From assembly GCA_963729295.1 (NCBI GenBank), contig CAVSNJ010000028.1, positions 1-64,000 on the forward strand: DNA of 64,000 nucleotides, given 5' to 3'. The notes under the pieces are model-generated. The model had not been told where the DNA came from and made no database searches. It saw only the letters and a program-made list of their open reading frames with translations. The translations under genes and the position numbers were made by a program. Position 1 is the stretch's first letter. Every line of letters begins with the position of its first letter. This document shows, piece after piece, positions 25,662-34,094 of this stretch. Origin of the DNA: DATJLY01 sp963729295. Lineage in GTDB: Bacteria; Pseudomonadota; Alphaproteobacteria; ATCC43930; CGMCC-115725.

Positions 25662-25868
25662 TCAGGGGTGATTTGACGGGATCGGATAGGGCTGGGTGAT
25701 GAGCGGCCGGCAGTTGCCGAGCGCGCCGCAAAAGGGGTTCGTTTCGGGATCGTAAGGCGCGTAATTCGGCGGCAGCGTGCCCGATTCCGTGGGCGCGACT
25801 TGCGCGCAGCCGGCGATGACCAGCACCGCGAATGCGGGAGCGAGCAGCGCCGCGACCTTCCCTCTCAT
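25662..25868 (-). CDS. Small lipoprotein
   Basis: A 68-residue protein. The start at ATG 25868 is supported by GGAAGAG just upstream. A hydrophobic signal ends in lipobox VIAGC (Cys about 21). The mature part is short, Pro/Asn-rich and has two further cysteines (NPFCGALGNCRP). It is probably anchored in the outer or inner membrane. Unrecognised; it converges with the sulfurtransferase gene. Confidence 0.6.
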   Translation of the reverse strand: MRGKVAALLAPAFAVLVIAGCAQVAPTESGTLPPNYAPYDPETNPFCGALGNCRPLITQPYPIPSNHP

Positions 25869-25938
25869 CCGCTCTTCCCAACCGGTTCCGGAAACCGAGC
25901 CCAGTATCCACCTGGAGTCTGATCCCGTCACATTGAAT

Positions 25939-26015
25939 CGTCGTTCCTGCGAAAGCAGGAACCCAGGGCAAGCGACGTGATGTTGCCCTGGGCCCCCGCT
26001 TTCGCGGGGGCGACG
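25939..26015. repeat. Dispersed palindromic repeat, copy 1
   Basis: The unit is CGTCGTTCCTGCGAAAGCAGGAACCCAGGG in shortened form, followed by a spacer and its inverted partner ending CGCGGGGGCGACG. Two hairpins plus complementary CCCAGGG/CCCTGGG arms make a cruciform-like structure. Copies lie at 32442-32518 (opposite orientation) and 54889-54965, all intergenic. The family is widespread in alphaproteobacterial genomes. Confidence 0.85.
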
Positions 26016-26046
26016 GAAAGATGCTGCAACCTGATTGGATCAAATT

Positions 26047-26793
26047 CTAGTGGCTGAGCACCCGGCTCAGGAACAGCCGGGCGCGCTCGCTTTCGGGCGC
26101 GGCGAAGAATTTCTCCGGCGGCGCTTCCTCGACGATCTCGCCCGCGTCCATGAACACCATGGCGTCAGCGACGGTGCGGGCGAAGCCCATCTCGTGCGTG
26201 ACGCAGATCATGGTCATGCCGTCCTTCGCGAGCTCGACCATCACGTCGAGCACTTCCTTGATCATCTCGGGGTCGAGCGCCGAGGTCGGCTCGTCGAACA
26301 GCATGACTTGCGGGCGCATGGTGAGCGCGCGCGCGATGGCGACGCGCTGCTGCTGCCCGCCCGACAGCTCGCCCGGATATTTCAGCGCCTGCTCGGGGAT
26401 GCGCACGCGCTCGAGGAAATGCATGGCGAGCTCCTGCGCCTCGGCGCGCTTCATGCGGCGCACCCAGATCGGCGCGAGCATCAGGTTCTCGAGCACGCTC
26501 AGGTGCGGGAACAGGTTGAACTGCTGGAACACCATGCCGACCTCGCGGCGGATCGCGGCGATCTGGCGCGCGTCGTCGGTGAGCTCGATCCCGTCGACGA
26601 CGATCTGCCCCTCCTCGTGCGTCTCGAGCCGGTTGACGCAGCGGATCATGGTCGATTTGCCCGAGCCCGAGGGCCCGCACACCACGACGCGCTCGCCGCG
26701 CTTCACCGTCAGGCTCACGCCCTTCAGCGCATGGAACGCGCCGAACCATTTGTGGACGTGCCGCATTTCGATCATCGGGCTTGCGTCGTTCAT
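26047..26793 (-). CDS. aapP: General L-amino acid ABC transporter ATP-binding protein
   Basis: A 248-residue polar-amino-acid uptake ATPase. Walker A is CGPSGSGKSTMIRCVNRLE, typical of GlnQ/AapP. REVGMVFQQFNLFPHLSVLEN is the Q-loop, the signature is LSGGQQQRVAIARAL and Walker B is VMLFDEPTSALDPEMI. It ends the aap operon (aapJ-Q-M-P, minus strand) and overlaps the aapM stop by four bases. Confidence 0.92.
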   Translation of the reverse strand: MNDASPMIEMRHVHKWFGAFHALKGVSLTVKRGERVVVCGPSGSGKSTMIRCVNRLETHEEGQIVVDGIELTDDARQIAAIRREVGMVFQQFNLFPHLSVLENLMLAPIWVRRMKRAEAQELAMHFLERVRIPEQALKYPGELSGGQQQRVAIARALTMRPQVMLFDEPTSALDPEMIKEVLDVMVELAKDGMTMICVTHEMGFARTVADAMVFMDAGEIVEEAPPEKFFAAPESERARLFLSRVLSH

Positions 26794-27846
26794 CGCCGGC
26801 CCCGCCGGAAACTTGCCTCGAGCGACCCGCTATAGCGCGACATGAAGAAGCAGAACACGAAATAAATCGCGCCGATGAAGCCATAGGCCTCGACATAGAA
26901 GCCGCGCCAGCTCGGATCGGTGATCGCCGTCGACGCGGTCGTGATGAGATCGAAGAGGCCGATGATGGTGACGAGCGTCGTGTCCTTGAAGCCGGCGATG
27001 AAGATGTTGACGAGCGCCGGGATCGAGATTTGCAGGGCCTGCGGCAGGATCACGAGCCAGGTCTTGCGCCAGTACGGCAGTCCCAGCGCATCGGCGGCCT
27101 CGTACTGGCCCTTCGGCATCGCTTGCAAGCCGCCGCGCACCACCTCGGCGAGATATGCGGCATAGAAGAGCACGAACCCCACCTGCGCGCGCAGGAGCTT
27201 GTCGATCGACGTGCCTTCGGGCAGGAAGAGCGGCAGCATGACGGACGCCATGAACAGCACGGTGATGAGCGGCACGCCGCGGATGAGCTCGATATAGGCG
27301 ACCGAAAGCGCGCGCACCGCCGGCATGTCCGAGCGCCGGCCGAGCGCCAGCAGGATCGCGAGCGGAAATGCCGCCGCCAGGCCCACGATCGCGAGGATGA
27401 GGGTGAGCGGCAGGCCGCTCCACAGATCGGTCGAAACGTAGGCGAGGCCGAACACGCCGCCCAGCATCAGCACGAAATTGACGCCGAGGCCCAGGAGCCA
27501 GATCGGCGCGAGCCAGCGGCCCCAGAGCCGCCGGTCGCAGCTCAGGAGCAGGAGCGCCGCGAACACGACGATGACGAGGAGCGGCCGCCACTGCGCGTCA
27601 TAGGGATAGCGGCCGAACAGGATGAAGCGGCCCCAGGCGCCGAGAAAGGCCCAGCACGCGCCGGCGCCATTGCTTGCGGCGACGCAGGCGCGGCCGTCGG
27701 GCGCGCGCCACACCGCATCGACAAGCGCCCAGTCGATGAACGCCGCTGAGGCCGCGCGCGACGAGATAGGCCGCGAGAAGCGTCACGAGCGAGCTCGCGA
27801 CGCCGCCGAACAGATTGGCCTTCGTCCAGGCGAGCGCGCCCCGCAT
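26790..27846 (-). CDS. aapM: General L-amino acid ABC transporter permease AapM, read with one +1 frameshift
   Basis: The inner-membrane permease is spread over two frames. ATG 27846 gives RGALAWTKANLFGGVASSLVT and the first span; the frame then shifts near 27744 to a frame giving the rest (WRAPDGRACVAASNGAGACWAF, then the permease domain with LSVAYIELIRGVPL and the EAA-like QYEAADALGLPYWRKTW). Removing one base (AGCGGCG to AGCGCG on the coding strand) restores about 351 residues. The start lies one base after the aapQ stop. I read the shift as probable sequence error. Confidence 0.82.
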
Positions 27847-27847
27847 C

Positions 27848-28819
27848 TCAGCTCTCCGCCAGCGCGACGCGCCGGTTGTACCAGTTCATCGCCAGCGAGG
27901 TGGCGAGGCTGAGGGCGAGATAGATCGCCATCATCAGCGCGATCGCCTCGATCGCCTGGCCGGTCTGGTTGAGCGTCGTGTTGGTGATCGACATGAGCTC
28001 GGGATAGCCGATCGCGACGGCGAGCGAAGTGTTCTTCGTGAGCGCCAGATACTCCGACAGCATCGGCGGCACGATGATGCGGAGCGCCTGCGGCATGACG
28101 ACGAGGCGCAAGGTTTGCGCGCTCGACAGGCCAAGCGCGAGCGCCGCCTCGCTTTGGCCGCGGCGCACGCCCTCGATCCCGCCGCGCACGATCTCGGCGA
28201 TGAAGGCGGCGGTATAGACGGTGAGGCCGAGAAGCAGCGCCGCGAACTCGGGCGAGAGCGTGATGCCGCCGGTGAAGTTGAAGCCGGCAAGGTGCGGCAC
28301 GTCCCAATGCAGCGGCGACAGCGCCGGCAGCGGCAGCGCGATGCCGCGGACGGAAACGAACACGCCCGGCAGCGGATGCCACGCCTGGCGCGGCGGCGGC
28401 GCGCTGACGCGCAGCACATCCCACCACACGATGAGCTGCAACAGGAGCGGCACGTTCCGGATCGCCTCGACATAGACGAGCGCGAGCTTCCGCAGCAGCC
28501 AGTTGCGCGCGAGCCGCGCGATGCCGACCGCCGTGCCGAGCACCGTCGCAAGCACGATCCCGAGCGCGGCGACAAGGAGCGTGTTGAGCAACCCGACGAC
28601 GAGCGCCCAGCCATAGCTGTCGGACGGCGCATAGGGAACGAGGCTTTGCCCGATCTCGAACGCGGCCTCGCGCCCGAGATAGGAATATCCCGTCGCGATC
28701 CCGGCCCGCTCCATGTTGGCGAGCGCGTTCCGCACGAGATAGACGCCGAGCGCCAAGACGGCGCCGATCACCAGCGCCTGCAACAGCACCGCGCCGAGCC
28801 GCGGCTTGCCCGACCGCAT
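27848..28819 (-). CDS. aapQ: General L-amino acid ABC transporter permease AapQ
   Basis: A 323-residue permease with a first span (about residues 11-30), a long periplasmic loop carrying GYSYLGREAAFEIGQSLVPY (typical of AapQ/BztB), LVYVEAIRNVPLLLQLIVWW, and the EAA loop QSEAALALGLSSAQTLRLVVMPQA. It transports polar and other L-amino acids with AapM. The upstream gap to aapJ holds a strong hairpin repeat. Confidence 0.9.
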   Translation of the reverse strand: MRSGKPRLGAVLLQALVIGAVLALGVYLVRNALANMERAGIATGYSYLGREAAFEIGQSLVPYAPSDSYGWALVVGLLNTLLVAALGIVLATVLGTAVGIARLARNWLLRKLALVYVEAIRNVPLLLQLIVWWDVLRVSAPPPRQAWHPLPGVFVSVRGIALPLPALSPLHWDVPHLAGFNFTGGITLSPEFAALLLGLTVYTAAFIAEIVRGGIEGVRRGQSEAALALGLSSAQTLRLVVMPQALRIIVPPMLSEYLALTKNTSLAVAIGYPELMSITNTTLNQTGQAIEAIALMMAIYLALSLATSLAMNWYNRRVALAES

Positions 28820-28844
28820 GGGCTACTGCGTTCTCAGGAGCGAG

Positions 28845-28918
28845 GCCCCCTCACCCCAACCCTCTCCCCAGAGGGGAGAGGGAGGGACCCGTCGCGAAGC
28901 GATGGGAGGGTGAGGGGG
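28845..28918. repeat. G/C-rich palindromic repeat between aapJ and aapQ
   Basis: Nested inverted repeats: outer CCCCCTCACC pairs with GGTGAGGGGG, inner CCTCTCCCC with GGGGAGAGG, and CGTCGCGAAGCGATG forms a third hairpin. It belongs to a repeat class also found at 37435-37550, 38930-38972 and 56978-57120. Between a binding-protein gene and its permeases, such hairpins often stabilise the upstream mRNA so that more binding protein is made. Confidence 0.75.
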
Positions 28919-28944
28919 TACGGCAATGCATCGAACGCGCAGGA

Positions 28945-29982
28945 TCAGCGGATCGGCATGCCGTACATGATGCCGCCCTTGGTCCAGAGCTGGTTGACGC
29001 CGCGCTCGAGCTTCAGGGGCGAATCCTTGCCGACATTGCGCTCGAACAATTCGCCGTAATTCCCCACCTCTTTGACGATGTTGTAGAGCCATTTCTCGTC
29101 GACATGCAGCGCCTTGCCCATGCCGGGCGTTGCGCCGAGCATGCGTTTTATTTCCGGATCGTCGCTTTGCAGCATCTGGTCGACGTTCTTCGACGTGATG
29201 CCCTTTTCCTCGGCATCGACCATGCCGAAGACGCACCATTTGACGAGGTCGAACCATTCGTCGTCGCCGTGCCGCACCGCGGGCGCCAGCGGCTCCTTCG
29301 AGATCACTTCCGGCAGGATGATGTAGTCGTCCGGATTGGGCGCCTTCGAGGCGCGGGTCGCGGCCAGGCCGGAGCGGTCGCTCGTATAGGAATCGCACCG
29401 GCCCGAGAAGAACGCGTTCTCGACCTCGTCGAGCTTTTCGATGACGAGCGGCTTCACGTTCATATGGTTCGAGCGGAAATAGTCGGCGAGGTTCAGCTCG
29501 GTCGTGGTGCCGGGCTGGACGCACACGGTGGCGCCGTCCAATTGCTTGGCGCTCGTCACGCCGGATTTCTTGGCCACGAGGAACCCCTGCCCGTCGTAGT
29601 AATTGACGGGCGCGAAATTGAGGCCGAGATCGGCCTCGCGCAGCAAGGTCCAGGTCGTGTTGCGGGTCAGGATATCGACCTCGCCGGTTTGCAGGAGCGC
29701 AAAGCGCTGGTCGGCGGTCGCGGGCACGAACTTGGTCTTCTCGGAATCGCCGAACACGGCCGCGGCGACCGCGCGGCAGACATCAACGTCGAGGCCGCTA
29801 TAGTGGCCTTGCTTGTCCGCCATGGAAAAACCGGCGAGCCCGGTGTTGACGGCGCAGGCCACATAGCCCTTGGCCTTCACCGCATCGAGCGTCGGACCGG
29901 CCTGCGCCGGCGCCGGCGCCCCCGCGCCCGCCGCCGCGATCACAAGCCCCGCCGTCGCCGCCAAGCCCAAATACCGCCTCAT
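28945..29982 (-). CDS. aapJ: General L-amino acid ABC transporter substrate-binding protein
   Basis: A 345-residue periplasmic binding protein. The signal peptide is about residues 1-28 (ending AQA). The mature part shows the AapJ blocks GYVACAVNTGLAGFSM, HYSGLDVDVCRAVAAAVFGD and TRNTTWTLLREADLGLNF, with YYDGQGFLV after them. ATG 29982 has GGAGGGGG just upstream, which settles the start although the frame stays open for 400 codons more. It is the first gene of the aap operon. Confidence 0.92.
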   Translation of the reverse strand: MRRYLGLAATAGLVIAAAGAGAPAPAQAGPTLDAVKAKGYVACAVNTGLAGFSMADKQGHYSGLDVDVCRAVAAAVFGDSEKTKFVPATADQRFALLQTGEVDILTRNTTWTLLREADLGLNFAPVNYYDGQGFLVAKKSGVTSAKQLDGATVCVQPGTTTELNLADYFRSNHMNVKPLVIEKLDEVENAFFSGRCDSYTSDRSGLAATRASKAPNPDDYIILPEVISKEPLAPAVRHGDDEWFDLVKWCVFGMVDAEEKGITSKNVDQMLQSDDPEIKRMLGATPGMGKALHVDEKWLYNIVKEVGNYGELFERNVGKDSPLKLERGVNQLWTKGGIMYGMPIR

Positions 29983-30087
29983 GTCCCCCTCCCCACGCTC
30001 AGGTTCCTTTCCATCATAGCTTTTCACGCGAGCTTTTTTCGATAAGGTTGCGGGCGATCCGCCATCTTTCGCCCGAGGCCCCGCTTC

Positions 30088-31275
30088 ATGCGCAGCAAGT
30101 CCCGCAAGACCGACACGCTTCTGGCCCATGCCGGGCGCGCGCCGGAGCAGAATTTCGGCATCGTCAACCCGCCGGTCTACCACGCCTCGACCGTGCTCTA
30201 TCCGACCGTGGCGGCGCACGAGGCGGCGGCCAAGAACCGCTACAACCAGGTGACCTATGGCCGCACCGGCACGCCGACGCAGTTCGCCTTCGAGGAGGCC
30301 GTGGCCGCGATCGAGGGCGGCTACCGCTCGGTCGCGTTCTGCTCGGGCGCGGCGAGCTGCTTTGCCGCGGTCCTGGCCTTCGTCACGGCGGGCGACCATG
30401 TGCTGGTGACCAACTCGGTGTACGGGCCGGTGCGCTATTTCTGCACCAGTTTTCTGGAGCGGTTCGGCGTTTCGACCACGTTCTACGATCCGCGCATCGG
30501 CTCCGGCATCGCGGCGCTGATGCGCGAGAACACGAAGCTCCTTTATCTCGAAAGCCCCGGCTCGCTCACCTTCGAGGTGCAGGACGTGCCGGCTTTGGTC
30601 GCGGCGGCGAAGGCGCGCGGGATCGCGACCGTGATCGACAACACCTGGGCCGCGCCCATGTTCTTCAAGCCGCTCGCGCTCGGCGTCGATGTGTCGGTGA
30701 TCTCGGCCACGAAATATATCGGCGGCCATTCCGACGTGATGATGGGCGTCGCCGTCTGCACCGAAGAGAGCTTCATGCCGGTCAGGGTGTCGGCGACGCA
30801 GCTCGGCACCCACGCCGCGCCCGACGATTGCTACCTGGCGCTGCGCGGCCTGCGCACGGCGCATGTGCGCATGAAACAGCACGAGGCGCAGGGCCTGGCG
30901 CTGGCGCGCTGGCTCGAGCGGCGGCCCGAGGTCGCGCGCGTGCTCCATCCCGCATTGGCGTCCAACCCGGACCATGCTCTGTGGCAGCGCGATTTTTCGG
31001 GATCGTCGGGCCTCTTCGCGGTCGTGCTCCAGAAGGACATACCGGCCGAGGCGATCGCGGCCATGCTCGACCACATGGAGCTGTTCGGCATGGGCGCGAG
31101 TTGGGGCGGGTTCGAGAGCCTGATCCTGCCGTCCCATCCCGAGCGCATCCGCACCGCGCTCGCTTGGACCGAGGGGCCGGTGCTGCGGCTCCATGCCGGG
31201 CTCGAGGACATCGACGACCTGATCGACGATCTCGCCAAGGGCTTCGAGCGGATGGCGGCGGCGCGGCGCCGATGA
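30088..31275 (+). CDS. metC: Cystathionine beta-lyase
   Basis: A 395-residue Cys/Met-metabolism PLP enzyme. The PLP lysine is in SATKYIGGHSD, the phosphate-binding region is FCSGAASCFAAVLAF, and substrate-side YGRTGTPT follows YNQVTY. The N-terminus (KTDTLLAHAGR) and the bulky end fit MetC rather than MetB, but a cystathionine gamma-lyase activity cannot be excluded. It would split cystathionine to homocysteine on the way to methionine. Its stop overlaps the modC start (ATGA). Confidence 0.85.
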   Translation: MRSKSRKTDTLLAHAGRAPEQNFGIVNPPVYHASTVLYPTVAAHEAAAKNRYNQVTYGRTGTPTQFAFEEAVAAIEGGYRSVAFCSGAASCFAAVLAFVTAGDHVLVTNSVYGPVRYFCTSFLERFGVSTTFYDPRIGSGIAALMRENTKLLYLESPGSLTFEVQDVPALVAAAKARGIATVIDNTWAAPMFFKPLALGVDVSVISATKYIGGHSDVMMGVAVCTEESFMPVRVSATQLGTHAAPDDCYLALRGLRTAHVRMKQHEAQGLALARWLERRPEVARVLHPALASNPDHALWQRDFSGSSGLFAVVLQKDIPAEAIAAMLDHMELFGMGASWGGFESLILPSHPERIRTALAWTEGPVLRLHAGLEDIDDLIDDLAKGFERMAAARRR

Positions 31276-32405
31276 TCGAGGTCGCGGTCGAGAAACGCCT
31301 CGGCGCGTTTTCGCTCGACGCGAAATTCGCCGCGCCCGCGCACGGCATCACCGCGCTCTACGGCCGTTCGGGCGCCGGCAAGACGAGCCTCGTCAACGCG
31401 CTTGCCGGGCTCATGCGGCCCGATCGCGGCCGCATCGTCGTCGAAGGCGAAATCCTGTTCGACAGCGAGCGCGGCATCGATGTGGCGCCCGAGCGGCGCC
31501 GGCTCGGCTATGTGTTTCAGGACGCGCTGCTCTTCCCGCACTACACGGTGCGCGGCAATCTTTCGTACGGGCGGCGCGCGGGCGCGCACGAAGTCGATTT
31601 CGACGCGGTCGTGGCACTCCTCGGCATCGCGCATCTGCTCGACCGGCGGCCGGGGAGTCTTTCGGGCGGCGAGAAGCAGCGCGTCGCCTTGGGCCGCGCG
31701 CTCCTGGCGGGGCCGCGCCTGTTGCTGATGGACGAGCCTTTGGCCGCGCTCGACCAGTCGCGCAAGGCCGAGATCATGCCCTTCATCGAGCGGCTGCGCG
31801 ACGAGCTGCGCATTCCGATCGTCTATGTGACGCACGCGATGGACGAGATCGTGCGGCTTGCCGATACGCTCGTGCTCATGACCGAAGGCCATGTCGCCGC
31901 GGTCGGCTCGGTCGAGGATCTGACCAGCCGGCTCGATCTGCGGCCGCTCACCGGACGGTTCGAGGCGGGCGCCGTGATCCGCGCCGAGGTCGAATCGCAC
32001 GCCGAGGCGGACGGCCTCACGCGCGTCGTCTTTCCCGGCGGCGCGCTGACGCTGGCGCGGCTCGATGCGCCAGCCGGCGCCAAGGTGCGCGTGCGCGTGC
32101 GCGCGCGCGACGTTGTGCTGTCGCTCGAGCCGCCGCACCATCTCTCGATCCGCAACGCCTTGCCGGGACACGTCGTCGAGATCGCGCCGGCGCGCGGGCC
32201 CGCCGTCGATATCCGCCTCGACATCGGCGTCGCGGGGCACCCGGTGATGCTGTGGGCGCGCATCACCCAGCGCGCGCGCGCCGAACTCGGCCTCGCGGTC
32301 GGCAGCCCCGTCCACGCCCTCGTCAAGACGGTGGCGCTCGACCGCTCGAGCTTCGCCCGCCACGAGCCCGACCTGCCGCCGCCCGACGAAAGCGAGGCGG
32401 GCTGA
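31272..32405 (+). CDS. modC: Molybdate ABC transporter ATP-binding protein ModC
   Basis: A 377-residue ATPase with Walker A GRSGAGKTSLVNALAG, LGYVFQDALLFPHYTVRGNLSYG (a ModC hallmark), signature LSGGEKQRVALGRAL and Walker B LLLMDEPLAALD. The C-terminal third (about residues 285-355) is a MOP/TOBE oxyanion-binding domain (SIRNALPGHVVEI). No modA or modB lies on either side; it is instead coupled to metC. The rest of the transporter must be elsewhere or lost. Confidence 0.88.
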   Translation: MIEVAVEKRLGAFSLDAKFAAPAHGITALYGRSGAGKTSLVNALAGLMRPDRGRIVVEGEILFDSERGIDVAPERRRLGYVFQDALLFPHYTVRGNLSYGRRAGAHEVDFDAVVALLGIAHLLDRRPGSLSGGEKQRVALGRALLAGPRLLLMDEPLAALDQSRKAEIMPFIERLRDELRIPIVYVTHAMDEIVRLADTLVLMTEGHVAAVGSVEDLTSRLDLRPLTGRFEAGAVIRAEVESHAEADGLTRVVFPGGALTLARLDAPAGAKVRVRVRARDVVLSLEPPHHLSIRNALPGHVVEIAPARGPAVDIRLDIGVAGHPVMLWARITQRARAELGLAVGSPVHALVKTVALDRSSFARHEPDLPPPDESEAG

Positions 32406-32441
32406 GCCAAAGTCCGATCCATCCAGGTTGAAACATCTTTC

Positions 32442-32518
32442 CGTCGCTCCCGCGAAAGCGGGGGCCCAGGGCAACTGCACGTCGCTTGCCCTGGGTTCCT
32501 GCTTTCGCAGGAACGACG
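32442..32518. repeat. Dispersed palindromic repeat, copy 2 (inverted relative to copy 1)
   Basis: CGTCGCTCCCGCGAAAGCGG opens the unit and CGCAGGAACGACG closes it, with CCCAGGG/CCCTGGG arms around a CACGTCGCTTG spacer. It is close to the reverse complement of the copy at 25939-26015. It fills most of the gap between modC and the PilZ gene. Confidence 0.85.
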
Positions 32519-32668
32519 ATCCAAAATGACTGGATCGGAGCCTGGCAATAAATGCCGGCGAGCGTCAGCGCGGCGCGCTTAACCCAAATTTTAGCAATTC
32601 CGGGGGCTTCGTAAGGGTCGGTCAACCTCTTGCGCCTATTCTCGCGCACGGTAAACGGCCGGACCGCC

Positions 32669-33007
32669 ATGCACAGCAGCACGCAACTCGTGAACGGCAA
32701 ATCGACGCCGCGCGCCATGGCCGCGGAACGCCGCCGACACAAGCGCAAGGCGGTGCTGTGGTCAGCGCGCATCGAATCGGCCATCGGGCCGGCCGACTGC
32801 ATCATCCTCGACCTGTCGCTCGGCGGCGCCAAGATCAAGACGGCGCACGCGCCCCTTTCGGCGCGCCACGTCGTGACGCTCGTCATCGACCGGTTCGGCG
32901 CGCTGCGCGCCGAGGTGGCGTGGTCGCGGATGGGCCATATGGGCCTGCGCTTCATCGACGCGCCCGATCACGTCGCGCACGTCGTCGGATCGACCCTCCC
33001 GCTCTGA
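32669..33007 (+). CDS. PilZ domain protein
   Basis: A 112-residue single-domain protein. The c-di-GMP-binding marks of PilZ are visible: an Arg-rich start (ERRRHKRKAVLW, RxxxR-like) and DLSLGGAKI (D/NxSxxG) about 30 residues later. It would bind cyclic di-GMP and act on motility, surface polymer or an enzyme partner. The start is uncertain: ATG 32669 is used, while ATG 32717 would still keep the domain. It stands alone. Confidence 0.8.
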   Translation: MHSSTQLVNGKSTPRAMAAERRRHKRKAVLWSARIESAIGPADCIILDLSLGGAKIKTAHAPLSARHVVTLVIDRFGALRAEVAWSRMGHMGLRFIDAPDHVAHVVGSTLPL

Positions 33008-33116
33008 TTTTCTCGGCTGCGCGGGCCGCGATCGCGCCCATCGCGGCATCGTGACTTACGGGTCCTTGTCCCGGCGCCCGAACTGCTGCACTTTTCGCGG
33101 CGAGGGAGGGCACACC

Positions 33117-33608
33117 ATGGCATCGACAGCGAAATTTCTGGCCGGGATCGCAGCGGCGGCGCTTCTGTCGTCGGCGGCAAGCGCGCAAGGCGTCGTGACG
33201 CAGAAGAACATCTCGCTCGCGCTGGCGCAGCAGATCGCCAACGCCGCGATCGATAAGTGCAAGGAGTTGGGCTACCCCTGCTCGGTCGAGGTGGTGGACC
33301 GCGAGGGCCTGCCGATCGTGATGCTGCACGGCGACGGCGCCGGCCTCACGACGCAGGAAGGCGCCGACCGCAAGGCCTTCACCGCGCGCACCTTCAACGC
33401 GCCGTCGGCCGATTTCGTCAAGCGCATGAAGGACAATCCCGACGCCGCCGGCTCGATCCACTACACCCGCGTGCTGGCGCTTGCGGGCGGCCTGCCGATC
33501 AAGGCCGGCAATGAGGTGATCGGCGCGATCGGCGTCTCGGGCACGCCGGGGAAGGACGACGAGTGCGGGCAGGCCGGCATCGACAAGGTCGCGGCCGAGC
33601 TCAAATAG
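33117..33608 (+). CDS. Secreted GlcG/HbpS-like heme-degrading-domain protein
   Basis: A 163-residue protein with a signal peptide (about residues 1-23, ending ASA). The GlcG/HbpS (DUF336) domain follows: NAAIDKCKELGYPCSVEVVDREGLPIVMLHGDGA, then RKAFTARTFNAPS and ALAGGLPIKAGNEVIGAIGVSG. Relatives bind heme or act as small-molecule sensors; many have no assigned role. GAGGGAGGG precedes ATG 33117. No operon partner. Confidence 0.83.
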   Translation: MASTAKFLAGIAAAALLSSAASAQGVVTQKNISLALAQQIANAAIDKCKELGYPCSVEVVDREGLPIVMLHGDGAGLTTQEGADRKAFTARTFNAPSADFVKRMKDNPDAAGSIHYTRVLALAGGLPIKAGNEVIGAIGVSGTPGKDDECGQAGIDKVAAELK

Positions 33609-33626
33609 CCGCGTCCGCTCCGTCTC

Positions 33627-34088
33627 TCACACCGGCCTCATCGCGGCGCGCGGCGCGTCGCCGTAGAGCTTGCGCGCGCGCGCCTCGAAGGCGCCGACCA
33701 TGCGCCGCACCGCCTCGTTGAACAGCGCCGTGATGATGCGCTGCAGGACGCGCGAGCGGAATTCGAAATCGACGTAGAAATCGATGGTGCAGCCGCCGTC
33801 GGGCTCGGGCTCGAATTCCCAATGGTTGGTGAGATAGCGGAACGGCCCCTCGCTGTAGCTCACGTCGATGTGGCGCGGCCGGTCGAGCACGATCTTCGAG
33901 GTGAAGCGCTCGCGCACCATGCGGTAGCCGATGATGAGATCGCCGACGATCGTAGTCCCTTTCCGCTCGCGCACGCGCGCGGCCACGCACCACGGCAGGA
34001 ATTCGGGATAGCGCTCGATGTCGGCGACGAGGTCGAAGAGCTGCGCCGGCGTGTACGGGAGGCGCCGCCGCTCGGCGTGGGTCGGCAT
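33627..34088 (-). CDS. COQ10/RatA-like START-domain protein (ubiquinone-binding)
   Basis: A 153-residue polyketide-cyclase/START fold protein. The family's LPYTPAQLFDLVADIERYPEFLPWC opening is nearly complete, followed by SKIVLDRPRHIDVSYSEGPFRYL and FRSRVLQRIITALFNEAVRRMV. The mitochondrial relative COQ10 binds coenzyme Q for respiration. E. coli RatA was described as a ribosome-association toxin, but alphaproteobacterial members are usually taken as COQ10-like. It follows lipA after 6 bases and is the last gene of the pyruvate-dehydrogenase operon. Confidence 0.87.
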   Translation of the reverse strand: MPTHAERRRLPYTPAQLFDLVADIERYPEFLPWCVAARVRERKGTTIVGDLIIGYRMVRERFTSKIVLDRPRHIDVSYSEGPFRYLTNHWEFEPEPDGGCTIDFYVDFEFRSRVLQRIITALFNEAVRRMVGAFEARARKLYGDAPRAAMRPV

Positions 34089-34094
34089 CGATCC

